From NCBI GenBank assembly GCA_027306505.1, contig DAHUZP010000057.1, positions 1 to 64,000 on the forward strand: 64,000 bases of DNA. The letters run 5' to 3'. The notes under the pieces were generated by a model. It made no database searches. It had not been told where the DNA came from and saw only the letters and a list, made by a program, of their open reading frames with translations. Shown piece after piece: positions 16,696 to 26,175 of this stretch (the stretch's first letter is position 1; each line of letters begins with the position of its first letter). The stretch is from Thermoplasmata archaeon. Its GTDB lineage: Archaea; Thermoplasmatota; Thermoplasmata; Lutacidiplasmatales; UBA184. Position numbers and translations under genes: made by a program.

Positions 16696-17208
16696 ATGCA
16701 GCAACGGATCAAGGTGGTGAACGAGATCAGCGATTTGGTCCCCGTCCTTCGCGCGGTCGACTCCCCGCTCAAGCTTCAGCTCTTCCAGCGCCTGGCCGAG
16801 TCCTGGCTCACCCTCCAGGACATCGAGACCGACTTCGGCAAGGACGGCGTGAAGATCCTGGGATTCTTCGAGAAGCTGAAGTTGGTCGACAGCCGCTGGG
16901 TCTCCCGAGAGGGACGCAAGACCCCGGACAAGAGCTTCCACAGCTACTACTCCACCGTCAACATCAACACCACCGCCCCGCTCTCAGAGATCTCCGAGAT
17001 CCTCTCCGTCGCCTCCATGGCGGACAAGGACTACACCCGGCTCGAGCGCCAGATCATCGACTGCGTGGGAGAGCAGGGCCGCTTCTTCTCCGACGTTGCG
17101 GAGGAGCTCAAGATGAGCCCGACCCGGCTCAAGGGGCTCATCAAGCGCTCCGAGCGCCTCGAGTTCCGCGGCCACCGCATCGAGCGGCTCAACGGAAGCG
17201 CCGACTGA
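16696..17208 (+). CDS. ArsR-like double winged-helix transcription regulator
   Basis: The 170-residue protein resembles euryarchaeal ArsR-like regulators: a first winged helix (residues about 20-85: LRAVDSPLKLQLFQRLAES, LTLQDIETDFG, ILGFFEKLKLVDSRW) and a second one near 110-165 (LERQIIDCVGEQGRFFSDVAEEL, SPTRLKGLIKRSERL). The basic R/K-rich SREGRKTPDKS loop could be a wing. No metal-binding cysteine cluster is present. Its targets are unknown. It is 9 bp upstream of aTrm56. Confidence 0.82.
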   Translation: MQQRIKVVNEISDLVPVLRAVDSPLKLQLFQRLAESWLTLQDIETDFGKDGVKILGFFEKLKLVDSRWVSREGRKTPDKSFHSYYSTVNINTTAPLSEISEILSVASMADKDYTRLERQIIDCVGEQGRFFSDVAEELKMSPTRLKGLIKRSERLEFRGHRIERLNGSAD

Positions 17209-17217
17209 CGGGCCCCG

Positions 17218-17889
17218 ATGGACCAGGGCCCTCCGGCGCGTCACGTCGAGGTCCTTCGTCTGGGTCACCGACCCGGACGTGACCCGAGACTTAGCACCCA
17301 CCTCGCCCTGACCGCCCGCGCGTTCGGGGCCCAGCTCCTCCACCTGGAGCCTCCGGACCCGGCGCTCGCCCGGCGAGTGGGGGAGACGACCGCCCGGTTC
17401 GGAGGAGGCTTCCAGGTCGTCGGGCAGACCTCGTGGAGGGGGATGCTGCGTGCCTGGAAGGGGACCTCGGTCCACCTCACCATGTACGGGGAGGACCTGG
17501 ACGACGTGCTCCCGAAGGTCCTCGCCTCCCCATCTCCCTACCTCGTGGTGGTGGGGGGCCCCAAGGTGCCGAAGGAGGTCTACGAGCTCGCGACGTTCAA
17601 TGTCGCCGTGACCCATCAGCCGCACAGCGAGGTGGCGGCCCTCGCGATCACCCTCGACCGGCTGCTGGGCACCCCCCGGCTCGAGCTCCGCGCCGGCGCC
17701 CGGCTGCAGGTGAAGCCCCACCCTCGGGGAAAGGCGGTGGTGGACCTCGGCGGAGAGGGCGGTCCTCCCTCCACCGATCCGAAGGACGAACCCGACGAGG
17801 GACCCGAGGGCGACGAGGGGTCCGAGGGCGAGGGAGACCCTCCCATCGCCGACCCTCCAAGCGCCGGGCCCGCGAGGAGGGGTCGGTGA
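17218..17889 (+). CDS. tRNA (cytidine(56)-2'-O)-methyltransferase, aTrm56
   Basis: aTrm56 is the archaea-specific SPOUT enzyme that methylates the ribose of C56 in the tRNA T-loop. The 223-residue product has the family order: HVEVLRLGHRPGRDPRLSTH near the start, TARAFGAQLL, LTMYGEDLDDVLP, the knot region PYLVVVGGPKVPKEVYELA and NVAVTHQPHSEVAALAITLDRL. The last 45 residues form an acidic Gly/Glu/Asp/Pro-rich tail not needed for the fold. Its TGA overlaps the GTG start of mevalonate kinase. Confidence 0.92.
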   Translation: MDQGPPARHVEVLRLGHRPGRDPRLSTHLALTARAFGAQLLHLEPPDPALARRVGETTARFGGGFQVVGQTSWRGMLRAWKGTSVHLTMYGEDLDDVLPKVLASPSPYLVVVGGPKVPKEVYELATFNVAVTHQPHSEVAALAITLDRLLGTPRLELRAGARLQVKPHPRGKAVVDLGGEGGPPSTDPKDEPDEGPEGDEGSEGEGDPPIADPPSAGPARRGR

Positions 17890-18911
17890 GCGAGGAGGTC
17901 CCGGCCTGTGGCCTCCCGTTCGTCGTGAACGCTCCGGGGAAGGCGATCCTCTTCGGAGAGCACGCGGTGGTGCATGGGCGCACCGCGATCGTCCTCGCGC
18001 TCGACGCCCGCACCGAGGTGGGCTTCCGGGGCAAGGCGGGGGGGACCCGCACCGTGTACAACGGCTCGACGGAGCTCCCTCGGGCGAACCCGTACCTCCA
18101 GGAGGCCCTCTCGCGCCACCCCTCGGTGGGACCGCTCGACCTCTACGTCCGCTCCGGTCTTCCGCAAGCCTCCGGGCTGGGGTCGTCCGCCGCGTTCACG
18201 GTCTCGCTCACGGCGGGGCTGCTCGCGCTCGAGGGGGGAGCTTCGCGGCTGCGGCTCGCCGAGGAGAGCTTCCGGACGGAACGGGGGGCCCAAGGGGTCG
18301 GCAGTCCGGTCGACACGAGCGCTGCCGTCGCGGGGGGCGTGCTCGCGGTGGGGGCGAAGACCGTCGGTGACCGCCTCTGGGAGCTGCCTGGGACCGACGG
18401 GACCGCGCTCTGGAGCGTCGCTCGGCTGCCCGACCCGGGCTGGACCTGGGTGGTGGGATTCACCGGGGTGGCGAAGGACACGGCGACGGTAGTGCGACGC
18501 GTGGGTGAGCGCCTGAGGGCCCCCGACGGTCCTCAACTGCTCGACCAGATCGAATCGGTCTCCTCCCGCGGGGCCCGGGCGCTGCTCGCGCGCGATCGTC
18601 GCGAGGTGGGCGCCCTCATGAACGAGAACCAGCGACTGCTGCTCGAGCTCGGGATCTCCCATCCCCGGCTGGAGTCCCTGCTCAAGAGCGTGGGGGAGCA
18701 CGCCGTGGGGGCGAAGATCACGGGCGCAGGGGGAGGAGGCTCGGTCCTGGTGCTGCCGAAGGAAGGCGAAGAGGTGCTCGCCGGCCGGGCGATCTCGAGG
18801 GTGGGGGGCGTGCCCTTCCTGCTTCGTGTCGCGGCGAGCGGCGCGACGCTGGTCCCCCCGGGAGAGCGACCCCAGGCGCGGGGCGCGCCTTCCGCGTCCC
18901 AGGCGGGCTAG
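17886..18911 (+). CDS. mvk: Mevalonate kinase
   Basis: This 341-residue GHMP kinase phosphorylates mevalonate for isoprenoid lipid synthesis. Motif 1 is NAPGKAILFGEHAVVHG, motif 2 is SGLPQASGLGSSAAF (the ATP loop), and motif 3 is GAKITGAGGGGSVLVL. The catalytic Asp is in GSPVDTSAAVAGG. The pattern is that of true mevalonate kinase and not of the mevalonate-3-kinase known in Thermoplasma. GTG at 17886 (GTGA overlap) gives the normal N-terminus. Products of this pathway feed the GGGP and DGGGP synthases encoded near 51 kb. Confidence 0.93.
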   Translation: MSEEVPACGLPFVVNAPGKAILFGEHAVVHGRTAIVLALDARTEVGFRGKAGGTRTVYNGSTELPRANPYLQEALSRHPSVGPLDLYVRSGLPQASGLGSSAAFTVSLTAGLLALEGGASRLRLAEESFRTERGAQGVGSPVDTSAAVAGGVLAVGAKTVGDRLWELPGTDGTALWSVARLPDPGWTWVVGFTGVAKDTATVVRRVGERLRAPDGPQLLDQIESVSSRGARALLARDRREVGALMNENQRLLLELGISHPRLESLLKSVGEHAVGAKITGAGGGGSVLVLPKEGEEVLAGRAISRVGGVPFLLRVAASGATLVPPGERPQARGAPSASQAG

Positions 18912-18936
18912 GGGAAGCTCGGAAGAGCGACCGGCC

Positions 18937-20133
18937 TCAGCGCTTGGTCACGATCCGGATCACTTCGCCGCCGGTGAGGGGGTGGTCCGCGCCCAGCCCC
19001 TTGTGGGTCCGGCCATCGATCGCCCGGAGGAAATGGTCGCCCAGGTCCGTGTGGACCCGGTACGCGAGCTGCCGGACCGAGGTGCCCTGAGGCACGAGCT
19101 GAGCGTCGGGGAGCCTTCGTCCCTGCTTGTCGGTCCACCGGGTCTCGTCCTCGACGGGGAAGACGACGATGCGCTTCATGGCCCCGAAGACGAGGGTTTC
19201 CAGGGACTCGATGACCCCGGTCGTGCCCCAGGTCCGCAGGAAGGTCTCGACACCATCGAGGGCGCCCCGCTGGGCGGCGGAGAGGTTCTGGGGGTCCGTC
19301 CGAACGAACTTCGATTCGCCGGGGCGATAGGACACGAGCCCCGCCTTCGCGGCCCGGCGGAGCAGGAGCTCGAGGTCGGCGCTCGTCGGCTGCACCGGGA
19401 CCCCCTCGAGGTGGCCCTTGAACGCGTCCAGCTGCTCCCGGGTCGAGCGGTCCGCCTTGTTCGCGGCGACGAGGCGCGGCCGCGAGGAGCGAAGGAGGAT
19501 CCGGGAGAGCGCTTCCAGGTCCTGAGGGGTCCACCGGGAAGGGTGGGTGAGATCGAGGGTGAGACCTCTCAAGGCATGCTGGACGTCCGAGGTCTGGATA
19601 CCCATCCCCGCGAGGCGCTGGGCGATGAGCTCGTCCAACTTGAGGCCCGAGAGCTCCCAGCCGCGGGACTGCCGCTCCCACTGGCGGCCGAGGACCTCGG
19701 CGACCCAGAGCGTCATCTCCTCCTCCACGAAGCGCACCTCCTGCTCCGGAGCGTTCGAGCCGGGCTCCGCCATGACCCCCTCTGGGGTCGTGCTCCCGGA
19801 GAGGTCGACGACCTGCAGGTAGCCGTCCGCCTGGCGGAGGTCGTCCAGGAACTTGTTCCCGCGTCCCTTCCCTTCGTGAGCTCCCGGGACCAGGCCCGCC
19901 ACGTCGACCAGATGGATGGGGACCTCTCGGACCCCATCCTGGCACGGGGCGTTCCCGGGCTGGCAGGGACCGCCCTTCTCGCCGTGCGGGCAGGGGAAGC
20001 GGACGAAGGAGACCCCACGGTTCGGCGTGATGGTGGTGAAGGGGTAGGGGCCGACCGGAGCGCTCAGCAAGGTGAGGGCGTTGAAGAGCGTGGACTTCCC
20101 GACGTTAGGCTTGCCGATGAGCCCGACCTCCAT
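18937..20133 (-). CDS. YchF-family GTP/ATP-binding protein (archaeal form)
   Basis: The 398-residue P-loop NTPase starts MEVGLIGKPNVGKSTLFNA (G1), then TTITPNRG (G2), VDVAGLVPGAHEGKGRGNKF (G3 and switch), NKAD (G4), and ends with a TGS-like domain (GADHPLTGGEVIRIVTKR). It also has the Cys-bearing insertion CPHGEKGGPCQPGNAPC after G2 that is typical of the archaeal subfamily. Obg-related proteins act with ribosomes. With the DRG gene at 5.6 kb the window has two Obg-type GTPases. It is convergent with mevalonate kinase. Confidence 0.93.
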   Translation of the reverse strand: MEVGLIGKPNVGKSTLFNALTLLSAPVGPYPFTTITPNRGVSFVRFPCPHGEKGGPCQPGNAPCQDGVREVPIHLVDVAGLVPGAHEGKGRGNKFLDDLRQADGYLQVVDLSGSTTPEGVMAEPGSNAPEQEVRFVEEEMTLWVAEVLGRQWERQSRGWELSGLKLDELIAQRLAGMGIQTSDVQHALRGLTLDLTHPSRWTPQDLEALSRILLRSSRPRLVAANKADRSTREQLDAFKGHLEGVPVQPTSADLELLLRRAAKAGLVSYRPGESKFVRTDPQNLSAAQRGALDGVETFLRTWGTTGVIESLETLVFGAMKRIVVFPVEDETRWTDKQGRRLPDAQLVPQGTSVRQLAYRVHTDLGDHFLRAIDGRTHKGLGADHPLTGGEVIRIVTKR

Positions 20134-20189
20134 GATGCTCCCTTCCTGTTCCCCGTTACCGCCCCGTGCCGCTCGTCCCCTGGAACGAC

Positions 20190-20759
20190 CTAGCGGGAGT
20201 AGTCCGGGGCGATCTCTCGGAAGTCGGCTTGCTGGTTCGCACGGAGCGCGAGCACGAAGAGCAGTCCAGAGAGGCGGTTCACGTAGGCCAGCACCGGGGG
20301 GCGCTGGGGGGAGGCGCGGTGCAGCCGCACCACTGCCCTCTCGGCCCGGCGTGCGACGGCCCGGGCCACATGCAGACGTGCACCGGCCGTGGTTCCGCGA
20401 GGCAGCACGAAGGACTGCAGGTCGTCGAGCGCTCCCGAGAAGGTATCAATCTCCTTCTCCAGCCGCTCCACGTGGCGGTCCTCGATGCGATGGGCGGGCT
20501 GCGTTCCCTGGGGCGGCGAGGCGAGCTCCGCGCTCAGGATGAAGAGCTCGTGCTGGACCCGCTCGAGGATCTCCCGAGTCGGCTGGAGCGCCTCGGGGAG
20601 CTCCGCCTGGGCGAGGCCCAGGAAGCTCGAGAGCTCGTCCAGCTCGCCGTAGGCCGCGACGCGGTCGTCCTCCTTGGGGACTTGCTTGCCTCCCGTGAGC
20701 CCCGTGACACCCGTGTCCCCCTTGCGCGTGTAGAGCCTCACGGTCCGTGCCTGTCCCAT
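20190..20759 (-). CDS. Cob(I)alamin adenosyltransferase, PduO type
   Basis: The enzyme transfers adenosine from ATP to cob(I)alamin to make coenzyme B12. The 189-residue protein has all PduO motifs: TRKGDTGVTGLTGGKQVPKED (ATP loop), RVAAYGELDELSSFLG, the arginine motif ARAVARRAERAVVRL and AYVNRLSGLLFVLAL. Start ATG 20757-20759 gives MGQARTVRLYTRKG. A CATAAGG element about 20 nt upstream may serve as promoter. The organism therefore uses cobalamin-dependent enzymes, though none is in this window. Confidence 0.94.
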   Translation of the reverse strand: MGQARTVRLYTRKGDTGVTGLTGGKQVPKEDDRVAAYGELDELSSFLGLAQAELPEALQPTREILERVQHELFILSAELASPPQGTQPAHRIEDRHVERLEKEIDTFSGALDDLQSFVLPRGTTAGARLHVARAVARRAERAVVRLHRASPQRPPVLAYVNRLSGLLFVLALRANQQADFREIAPDYSR

Positions 20760-20830
20760 TGGGGAGAGCGGTGGCCTTATGGCCCTGGCGGAGGGGTGCG
20801 GAGCGCGGGCCTGCTTTCCGGTCCGGTGAA

Positions 20831-20838
20831 ACCTTAAC
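20831..20838 (+). promoter_or_regulatory. TATA-like element for the 1,695-residue surface protein
   Basis: ACCTTAAC is centred about 26 nt before the preferred ATG at 20861, which supports that start over an in-frame upstream one at 20747. Confidence 0.4.
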
Positions 20839-20860
20839 GTCAGGATGTCGATGCCGTGCC

Positions 20861-23800
20861 ATGGTGGGGCACGACTACCGCGTGGTCCCTCACCGCAAGA
20901 AGCACCCTCCCGGTGGGCCATCGACCCTTCGCCTTCCTTGGACGAGGCCCCTCCTGGCAGGTCTCGCTCTGGTGCTGCTCCTGCTTCCCGTCGCGGGCAC
21001 GGGCTCTCAGGGGTCTGCTGTCCAGTCGTCCGGCCCGGCTTCGCCCGCTCTCCCGCTCGCAGCCCAACCTGGCGCCGCCGGTGCGTCTTCCTCCAACCCC
21101 GTGCCCCCCGGCCCTGGGGCCTCCCCATCGGCGGCCGCACCCGCGCCGGGAGCCGGGTCCCTTTCCGGCTGTCCCTCTGCGCAGTTCGTTCTCAACGGAA
21201 CCTCGAGCGATATGGTCTCGGTCACGGGAAGTCCCCAATACTGGGCCTCGAGCTACCCCGCGAACGAGAGCGCCGAGTGGCTGACGGGCTACGAGCTCAC
21301 GGTCTCGCTCGCCTTCGACAGCGGGACGTTGGCCGCCGCTAGCGCGCGGGCCGAGGTGAGGCTCCTGTTTTCCTCCTCTCCCTATGCGAGTTGGGGCGGG
21401 AGCGGGGGCTCGCTCGCCCAGCCGGCACAGGGGCTCGACGTACATCGGTGGGCCCTCTCGATTGGAGGAAGCACCAGCGTCGCGGAGCAGTCAGGCTCCG
21501 CTTCCTGCCTGTCGATCTCGGTTCCCACTTCGCGTCCTTTCCTCACCGTCGCGGTGAACGCTGAGAGCTCGCTCCCGGGGCTCGTGGTGACGGTGGCGAT
21601 CGCGGCGGACCTCGTTGCGCCGGGGGCCGCCCATCCCTGCATTGCCGCCTCGGGATCGGAGTACGGAGGGGAAACCAACCAGACCCCCTCGGTGGCCTCG
21701 CAGGAGGTCTGGGCCTCGACCGACCCCAACTCGCTCCAGGGGGAGCTGGTCACGGGGTTCGAGGCGAGCCTGTCCGTGACCGACGTCACCGCCACCGTGA
21801 TCTCAGCGGCCTACGCGACGGCGCAGGGCTACCTGGTGTTCACCGCGTCACCCTACAGCAATTGGGGCGGGTCGGGAAGTGCGCTTGGAGGCTTTCCCGC
21901 GGGCTCGCTCGTCGTCGGGACCTTCATGGTGCCTTCCACCAGCACAGGGTCCGCGTCGAACGTCGCCGTCTCCGACCAGTGCCTGGACCTCTCCGTCCCA
22001 ACGAGCCTGCCTTACCTCTCGGTCGTGCTCGTCGTGACCACCAGCACCACGAACAGCCTCCAAGTGGGGCTGGAAACGACCGTCTTCACGGTCAGCTCCA
22101 CCGCTTCCCCCGGGGGATGCTTCGCCGGAGGGTCTCCCCAGCATGGTGGAGAGACCGATACGCTCCTCGCAGGGTCCGGAGGTAGCGGGATCTGGGCGGC
22201 CAGCGACCCGAGCACGCTCACCGGGGACCACCTCAACTCGGTGGAGATCAGCCTGTCCCAGTCCTACCAGGGCACCGCCACGTCCGGTGTGCTCCCCGGC
22301 GCAACCCTCCTCTGGCTCTTCCTGACCCCGACCGCGTACGCAGGCTGGGGTCCCAATGCTCCGGGACAGGCGCTCACACAATTACCCGTGGGCGGCGTGT
22401 TCCTGGGCGCCTTCACGCTGAGGACCGGCTCCCAGGGCGACCGGGCCACGGCCCTCCTCGACCTGGGATGCCTCGACATCCACGTCACCCTGGGGGCACC
22501 CTACCTCAGCGTGCTCCTCGACGCCCAGGGGCCGATCGGGCTCGGCTCCTCCCTCCAGACCGTCGTCTACCTGACCGGCCCCTCCCAGTTCCCGTCCCCC
22601 TGCGCGGTCGAGCGCAACGCTTCCTCTGACCTCTCGATCCAGGACAACGCGAGCGCTGGAGGAGGGACCGTGGGGTTCGCGGCGAGCGACCCGAACCCCC
22701 ACGCGGGAGAGCAGGTCTCAGGTCTCAGCTTCGCGGTCTCCGCCGCCTCCGACCCTGGGGTCGGTTCGCTCCCGGAGGGATCGAGCGCGACCGTCTGGGT
22801 CCTCGCCGCAGCGAGCCCTTACTCCGGCAACAATGCTTCCGGGGTGGGGATCGGAGGGGCGCCGACGGGCACGGTGCTCGCCGCCGTCGTGCTCTCCACC
22901 GGATCCGGCTCCGGGAGCTTCAATGGGGCGGTGGACGTGGGATGCCTCGATACGGTCGTCCCGGAGACGGACCCCTACCTCACGGTGTTCGTGCAGATCA
23001 CGACAAGCGCGAACGCTCCGCTCCTCCTCTCGGCGACCGCCTCGGTGCGAGCGGAGCCGGTCGCGCTCGCCACCTCGTGCCTCGCCCCCTCGGACCTGTC
23101 GACCCCCTCGCTCGGGGTGGGGGGCCAGAACGACACCCTGGGGCCCTCTCGAAGCGGGAGCTGGGCCTCGAGCGACCCGGTCGACCTCTACGGGAGGGTG
23201 GTGACCTCGGTCGGGTTCTCCTCGTCGCTCACGTTCCTCACCGCGGCCTCGACCCCTTCCTACGGCCAGGCCCTGGTGGCCCTTTACTTCACCAAGACGC
23301 CCTACGTCCCCTGGAACTCGAGCGGCCAGTCGCTGGGGTCCTTCCCCGCGATGGTCGCGCCCTTGGGAAGCTGGACGCTGAGGACGGGCTCAGGGAACTC
23401 GAGCGCCAGCACCTCGTCCGCCTCCTCTTGTCTCCTGGTGTCGGTCCCGGCGGCCGCTCCGTACCTCTCGATCCTGGTGGAGGGACTGGAGGTCCCTGCA
23501 GCCTCGCTCGAGGTGGAGGTGGCCGTTTCCGTCGGGCTCGCCTCGACCTTGCCGCTCGCTTCCACCCTCCAGGCGGTGCCGCTGGGGGGTGATGCCGCGA
23601 CCACCTCCTTCCAGTTCAAGGCCTCCTCCACCGGCGGCGTCGGCCCCTACACCGAGAGCTGGAGCCTGGGGGACGGCGCTCGGGCGAGCGGCACCGTCCT
23701 CAACCACACCTACGCCGCGCCCGGAAGCTACGTCGTCTCGTGCTGGACGAACGACTCCGTCGGCGACACAGTGCTCCGTCAGGTCAACGTCACGGTGAGC

Positions 23801-25948
23801 GCGGTCCCCCAGCTCCAGCTCCTGGTCGGCCCCACCGGTCCGTGGGACGTGGGGCGGACGGTGGACCTCAACGCGAGCGTCACCGGCGGGTCCGCTCCGG
23901 TCTCCTTCGTCTGGAGGTTCGGTGACGGGGGGGCGGGGGTCTTCCAGAACGAGACACACGTGTTCCATCAGCCTGGGAGCTACGTCGTCCGCTGCTTTGC
24001 CAACGACTCCGCAGGGGTCTCGGCCCAGGCCAACGCGTCGCTCGCCATCTATCCGGTCCCGGAGGCTTCCCCCTACACGCGACCTGCATCCGCCGAGGTG
24101 GGGTCGCCGGTCCTCTTCTTCGCGAACTCGACCGGGGGGGCGGCGCCACTCGCATGGACGTGGCTCTTCGGTGATGGGGGCTCGGCGACCACCGCGAACG
24201 CGACGCACGTGTACTCTTCCCCGGGGACCTACGTCGCGGACCTCTGGGTGAACGACTCTGGGGGCGGCCGTGTCGCGAGGACGCTGACCGTAACGGTGGA
24301 CCCACCGCTCCAGGCGACGCTGCACTTCTCCTCGAACCCGGTCCGGGCCCAGCGCGCTGGGGGCGTCACTCTCTCCGCCACCCCTACTGGAGGGGATGGG
24401 AACTACCGGTTCAGCTGGACGCTGAACGGCACCACGCTCGCCTCGACGAGCCCGTCGCTCCCGTTCGCTCCTAGAGGGGCAGGGAACTTCTCCTTCGCGG
24501 TCAGGGTGACCGACGGTACCGGCTTCCACGTGATCGCGAGCGGTTCGCTCGATGTGCTTCCGCCGCTCCTGGTGAGCCTCCAGGCCTCGGCCACCAGCGT
24601 GAGCCTGGGACAAGGGGTCACCCTCACCGCCTCCGTCTACGCGCCCGAGGGACCGGTGAGCTACGCCTGGGCCTTCCTGCCCGCTCCCTGCAGCGGCGGG
24701 GACCAGCCGACCGTCATGTGTTCTCCCTCGGGCCCGGGAAGCTACGCGGTGAGCGTGACCGTGACCGACGCCGCGGGCGACACGGCCGTAGCCTACGTCG
24801 GCTTCACCGTGCAGGCCCCGAGCAACTCCCACAGCACCCCGCTGGTGGACCGCCTCGTACTGGACGTGGGTCTCCCTGGTCTGGTCCTGGTCGCGTTGGC
24901 CGTCGCGGTCCTCTTGGTCGCGCGTCGGAGGCGGAGCAGGGTGGTCTCCCCGCCTGACGAGGCACCGCTCACCGAAGGCGAGGGCGCGCCCGCCGAAGCG
25001 GCGCTGCCCTCCGCGCAGGGCACTTCGGGTCCCGCGGGCGCGGAGCTCGGAGGGGCCGCCCTCTCCGCGCCTGCGGTCGCAGAGCGCCTCGAGCCTTTCC
25101 ACTCCCCGTCGGTCGTGTCGAGAGTGCGAGGGGAAGCGCCTCCTACCGCGCATGCGGCCGAAGATTCCGCTCTTTCGCCCCCGCCATGGGTCGCTCCTCC
25201 GCCCACCGCGACACCAGGGCCAGTGCACTCTCCTCTTCCCCACGCAGCTCCAGTTGCAGCTCCCGTCGCAGTTCCGGTGGCTGCACCTGTTACAGTTCCC
25301 GTTGCGGCGCCCTCTCCGGCTCCTGCCCAAGCTCCCACTTCAGCCGCAGCTTCAGTCTCCGCCCCCGCTCCTGCCCCGACCCCTGCGCCCCCGCCGGCCG
25401 CCACAATCGTGGTTCCAGCTCCCGCTCCCGCTCCCGTTCCAGTTCCAGTTCCAGTTCCAGTTCCCCTTCCGAGCCCCAGGGAACCGGTGGCCGCGACCCC
25501 ACCTGTCGCACCTGCGACCCCCACGCCCTCGACCGTGATCTACGCGCCTCGCCCTCTTCCGAAACCCGCCACGATCCCCTCGATCCCGCCCGCACCCGCT
25601 GAGACCGCGACCAGTCCCGCCCCGGTGCCATCGCCACTGTCAGAGGCTCGGCCCTCGAGACCCTCGGTGTCCCGTTCCCAGTTCTCGGAGTTTTGGCCCT
25701 CGCCCTCGCCTTCGCAGGCTCCGCCCGCCCCGTCTCCGCCGTCCTCGGTTCCCACGAGGCCTCCCCTGACGGCAGCAGCTCCAACGCCGAGCTTGTTGGC
25801 GCCTACCCCTGCGGGAGCCCCGACCCCGGCGGGGGGAAGGCCCGCCGGCGGTCCGCCAGCCTCCACGCCGAGCTTCCCCCCGGCGAGCCCAACGGAGAGG
25901 ACTCCCCCACTTCCCCGCAAGGACCGTCCTAGCACGACCGACAAGTGA
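20861..25948 (+). CDS. Giant surface protein: five related ~160-aa modules, PKD/Ig domains, TM anchor, Pro/Ala-rich tail
   Basis: The 1,695-residue protein starts with a signal segment (LLAGLALVLLLLPVAG). Residues about 100-905 hold five diverged copies of one module (roughly 103-256, 257-416, 417-579, 580-738, 739-906). Each has an early Cys, an xWAS/AASDP motif (VWASTDPNSLQGE, IWAASDPSTLTGD, SWASSDPVDLYGR), an aromatic YxxW motif, and a second Cys in a CLDxxVPxxxPYLSVxV strand. PKD domains follow (SWSLGDGARASG, FRFGDGGAGVF-type, WLFGDGGSAT), then two more Ig-like domains, one transmembrane helix near 1,335-1,355 and a 330-residue cytoplasmic tail of Pro/Ala/Val, including a VPVPVPVPVPLP run. 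It is probably an adhesin or part of the cell envelope. I know no family for the five-copy module. Confidence 0.85.
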   Translation: MVGHDYRVVPHRKKHPPGGPSTLRLPWTRPLLAGLALVLLLLPVAGTGSQGSAVQSSGPASPALPLAAQPGAAGASSSNPVPPGPGASPSAAAPAPGAGSLSGCPSAQFVLNGTSSDMVSVTGSPQYWASSYPANESAEWLTGYELTVSLAFDSGTLAAASARAEVRLLFSSSPYASWGGSGGSLAQPAQGLDVHRWALSIGGSTSVAEQSGSASCLSISVPTSRPFLTVAVNAESSLPGLVVTVAIAADLVAPGAAHPCIAASGSEYGGETNQTPSVASQEVWASTDPNSLQGELVTGFEASLSVTDVTATVISAAYATAQGYLVFTASPYSNWGGSGSALGGFPAGSLVVGTFMVPSTSTGSASNVAVSDQCLDLSVPTSLPYLSVVLVVTTSTTNSLQVGLETTVFTVSSTASPGGCFAGGSPQHGGETDTLLAGSGGSGIWAASDPSTLTGDHLNSVEISLSQSYQGTATSGVLPGATLLWLFLTPTAYAGWGPNAPGQALTQLPVGGVFLGAFTLRTGSQGDRATALLDLGCLDIHVTLGAPYLSVLLDAQGPIGLGSSLQTVVYLTGPSQFPSPCAVERNASSDLSIQDNASAGGGTVGFAASDPNPHAGEQVSGLSFAVSAASDPGVGSLPEGSSATVWVLAAASPYSGNNASGVGIGGAPTGTVLAAVVLSTGSGSGSFNGAVDVGCLDTVVPETDPYLTVFVQITTSANAPLLLSATASVRAEPVALATSCLAPSDLSTPSLGVGGQNDTLGPSRSGSWASSDPVDLYGRVVTSVGFSSSLTFLTAASTPSYGQALVALYFTKTPYVPWNSSGQSLGSFPAMVAPLGSWTLRTGSGNSSASTSSASSCLLVSVPAAAPYLSILVEGLEVPAASLEVEVAVSVGLASTLPLASTLQAVPLGGDAATTSFQFKASSTGGVGPYTESWSLGDGARASGTVLNHTYAAPGSYVVSCWTNDSVGDTVLRQVNVTVSAVPQLQLLVGPTGPWDVGRTVDLNASVTGGSAPVSFVWRFGDGGAGVFQNETHVFHQPGSYVVRCFANDSAGVSAQANASLAIYPVPEASPYTRPASAEVGSPVLFFANSTGGAAPLAWTWLFGDGGSATTANATHVYSSPGTYVADLWVNDSGGGRVARTLTVTVDPPLQATLHFSSNPVRAQRAGGVTLSATPTGGDGNYRFSWTLNGTTLASTSPSLPFAPRGAGNFSFAVRVTDGTGFHVIASGSLDVLPPLLVSLQASATSVSLGQGVTLTASVYAPEGPVSYAWAFLPAPCSGGDQPTVMCSPSGPGSYAVSVTVTDAAGDTAVAYVGFTVQAPSNSHSTPLVDRLVLDVGLPGLVLVALAVAVLLVARRRRSRVVSPPDEAPLTEGEGAPAEAALPSAQGTSGPAGAELGGAALSAPAVAERLEPFHSPSVVSRVRGEAPPTAHAAEDSALSPPPWVAPPPTATPGPVHSPLPHAAPVAAPVAVPVAAPVTVPVAAPSPAPAQAPTSAAASVSAPAPAPTPAPPPAATIVVPAPAPAPVPVPVPVPVPLPSPREPVAATPPVAPATPTPSTVIYAPRPLPKPATIPSIPPAPAETATSPAPVPSPLSEARPSRPSVSRSQFSEFWPSPSPSQAPPAPSPPSSVPTRPPLTAAAPTPSLLAPTPAGAPTPAGGRPAGGPPASTPSFPPASPTERTPPLPRKDRPSTTDK

Positions 25949-26175
25949 ACCCCCTTCCACCGGATGGACGGGCGGGTGGTTCGGCCCTACTGGCCCGATC
26001 CGGTGGCCGGAGGAGGTCGCTCAGAGGGGCCCCTTCGAGGGCATGGAGCGGGCCGACTGGGCCCCAGGGGCAGCTTGGGCGAGAAGTGAAGGGCGATGCG
26101 CAGGACAGGGAAGGGAAGGGAGGTGGGGGGTCATGGGCGGTTCAACGCCCGCGACCTCCCCCCTTGGGCCTCCGG

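Noticed and set aside
25240-25480. Microsatellite or CRISPR-like repeat (tandem GTTCCAGTTCCA units)
   Set aside because: It is in-frame coding for the Val-Pro run in the surface-protein tail; there are no spacers and no cas genes anywhere in the window.
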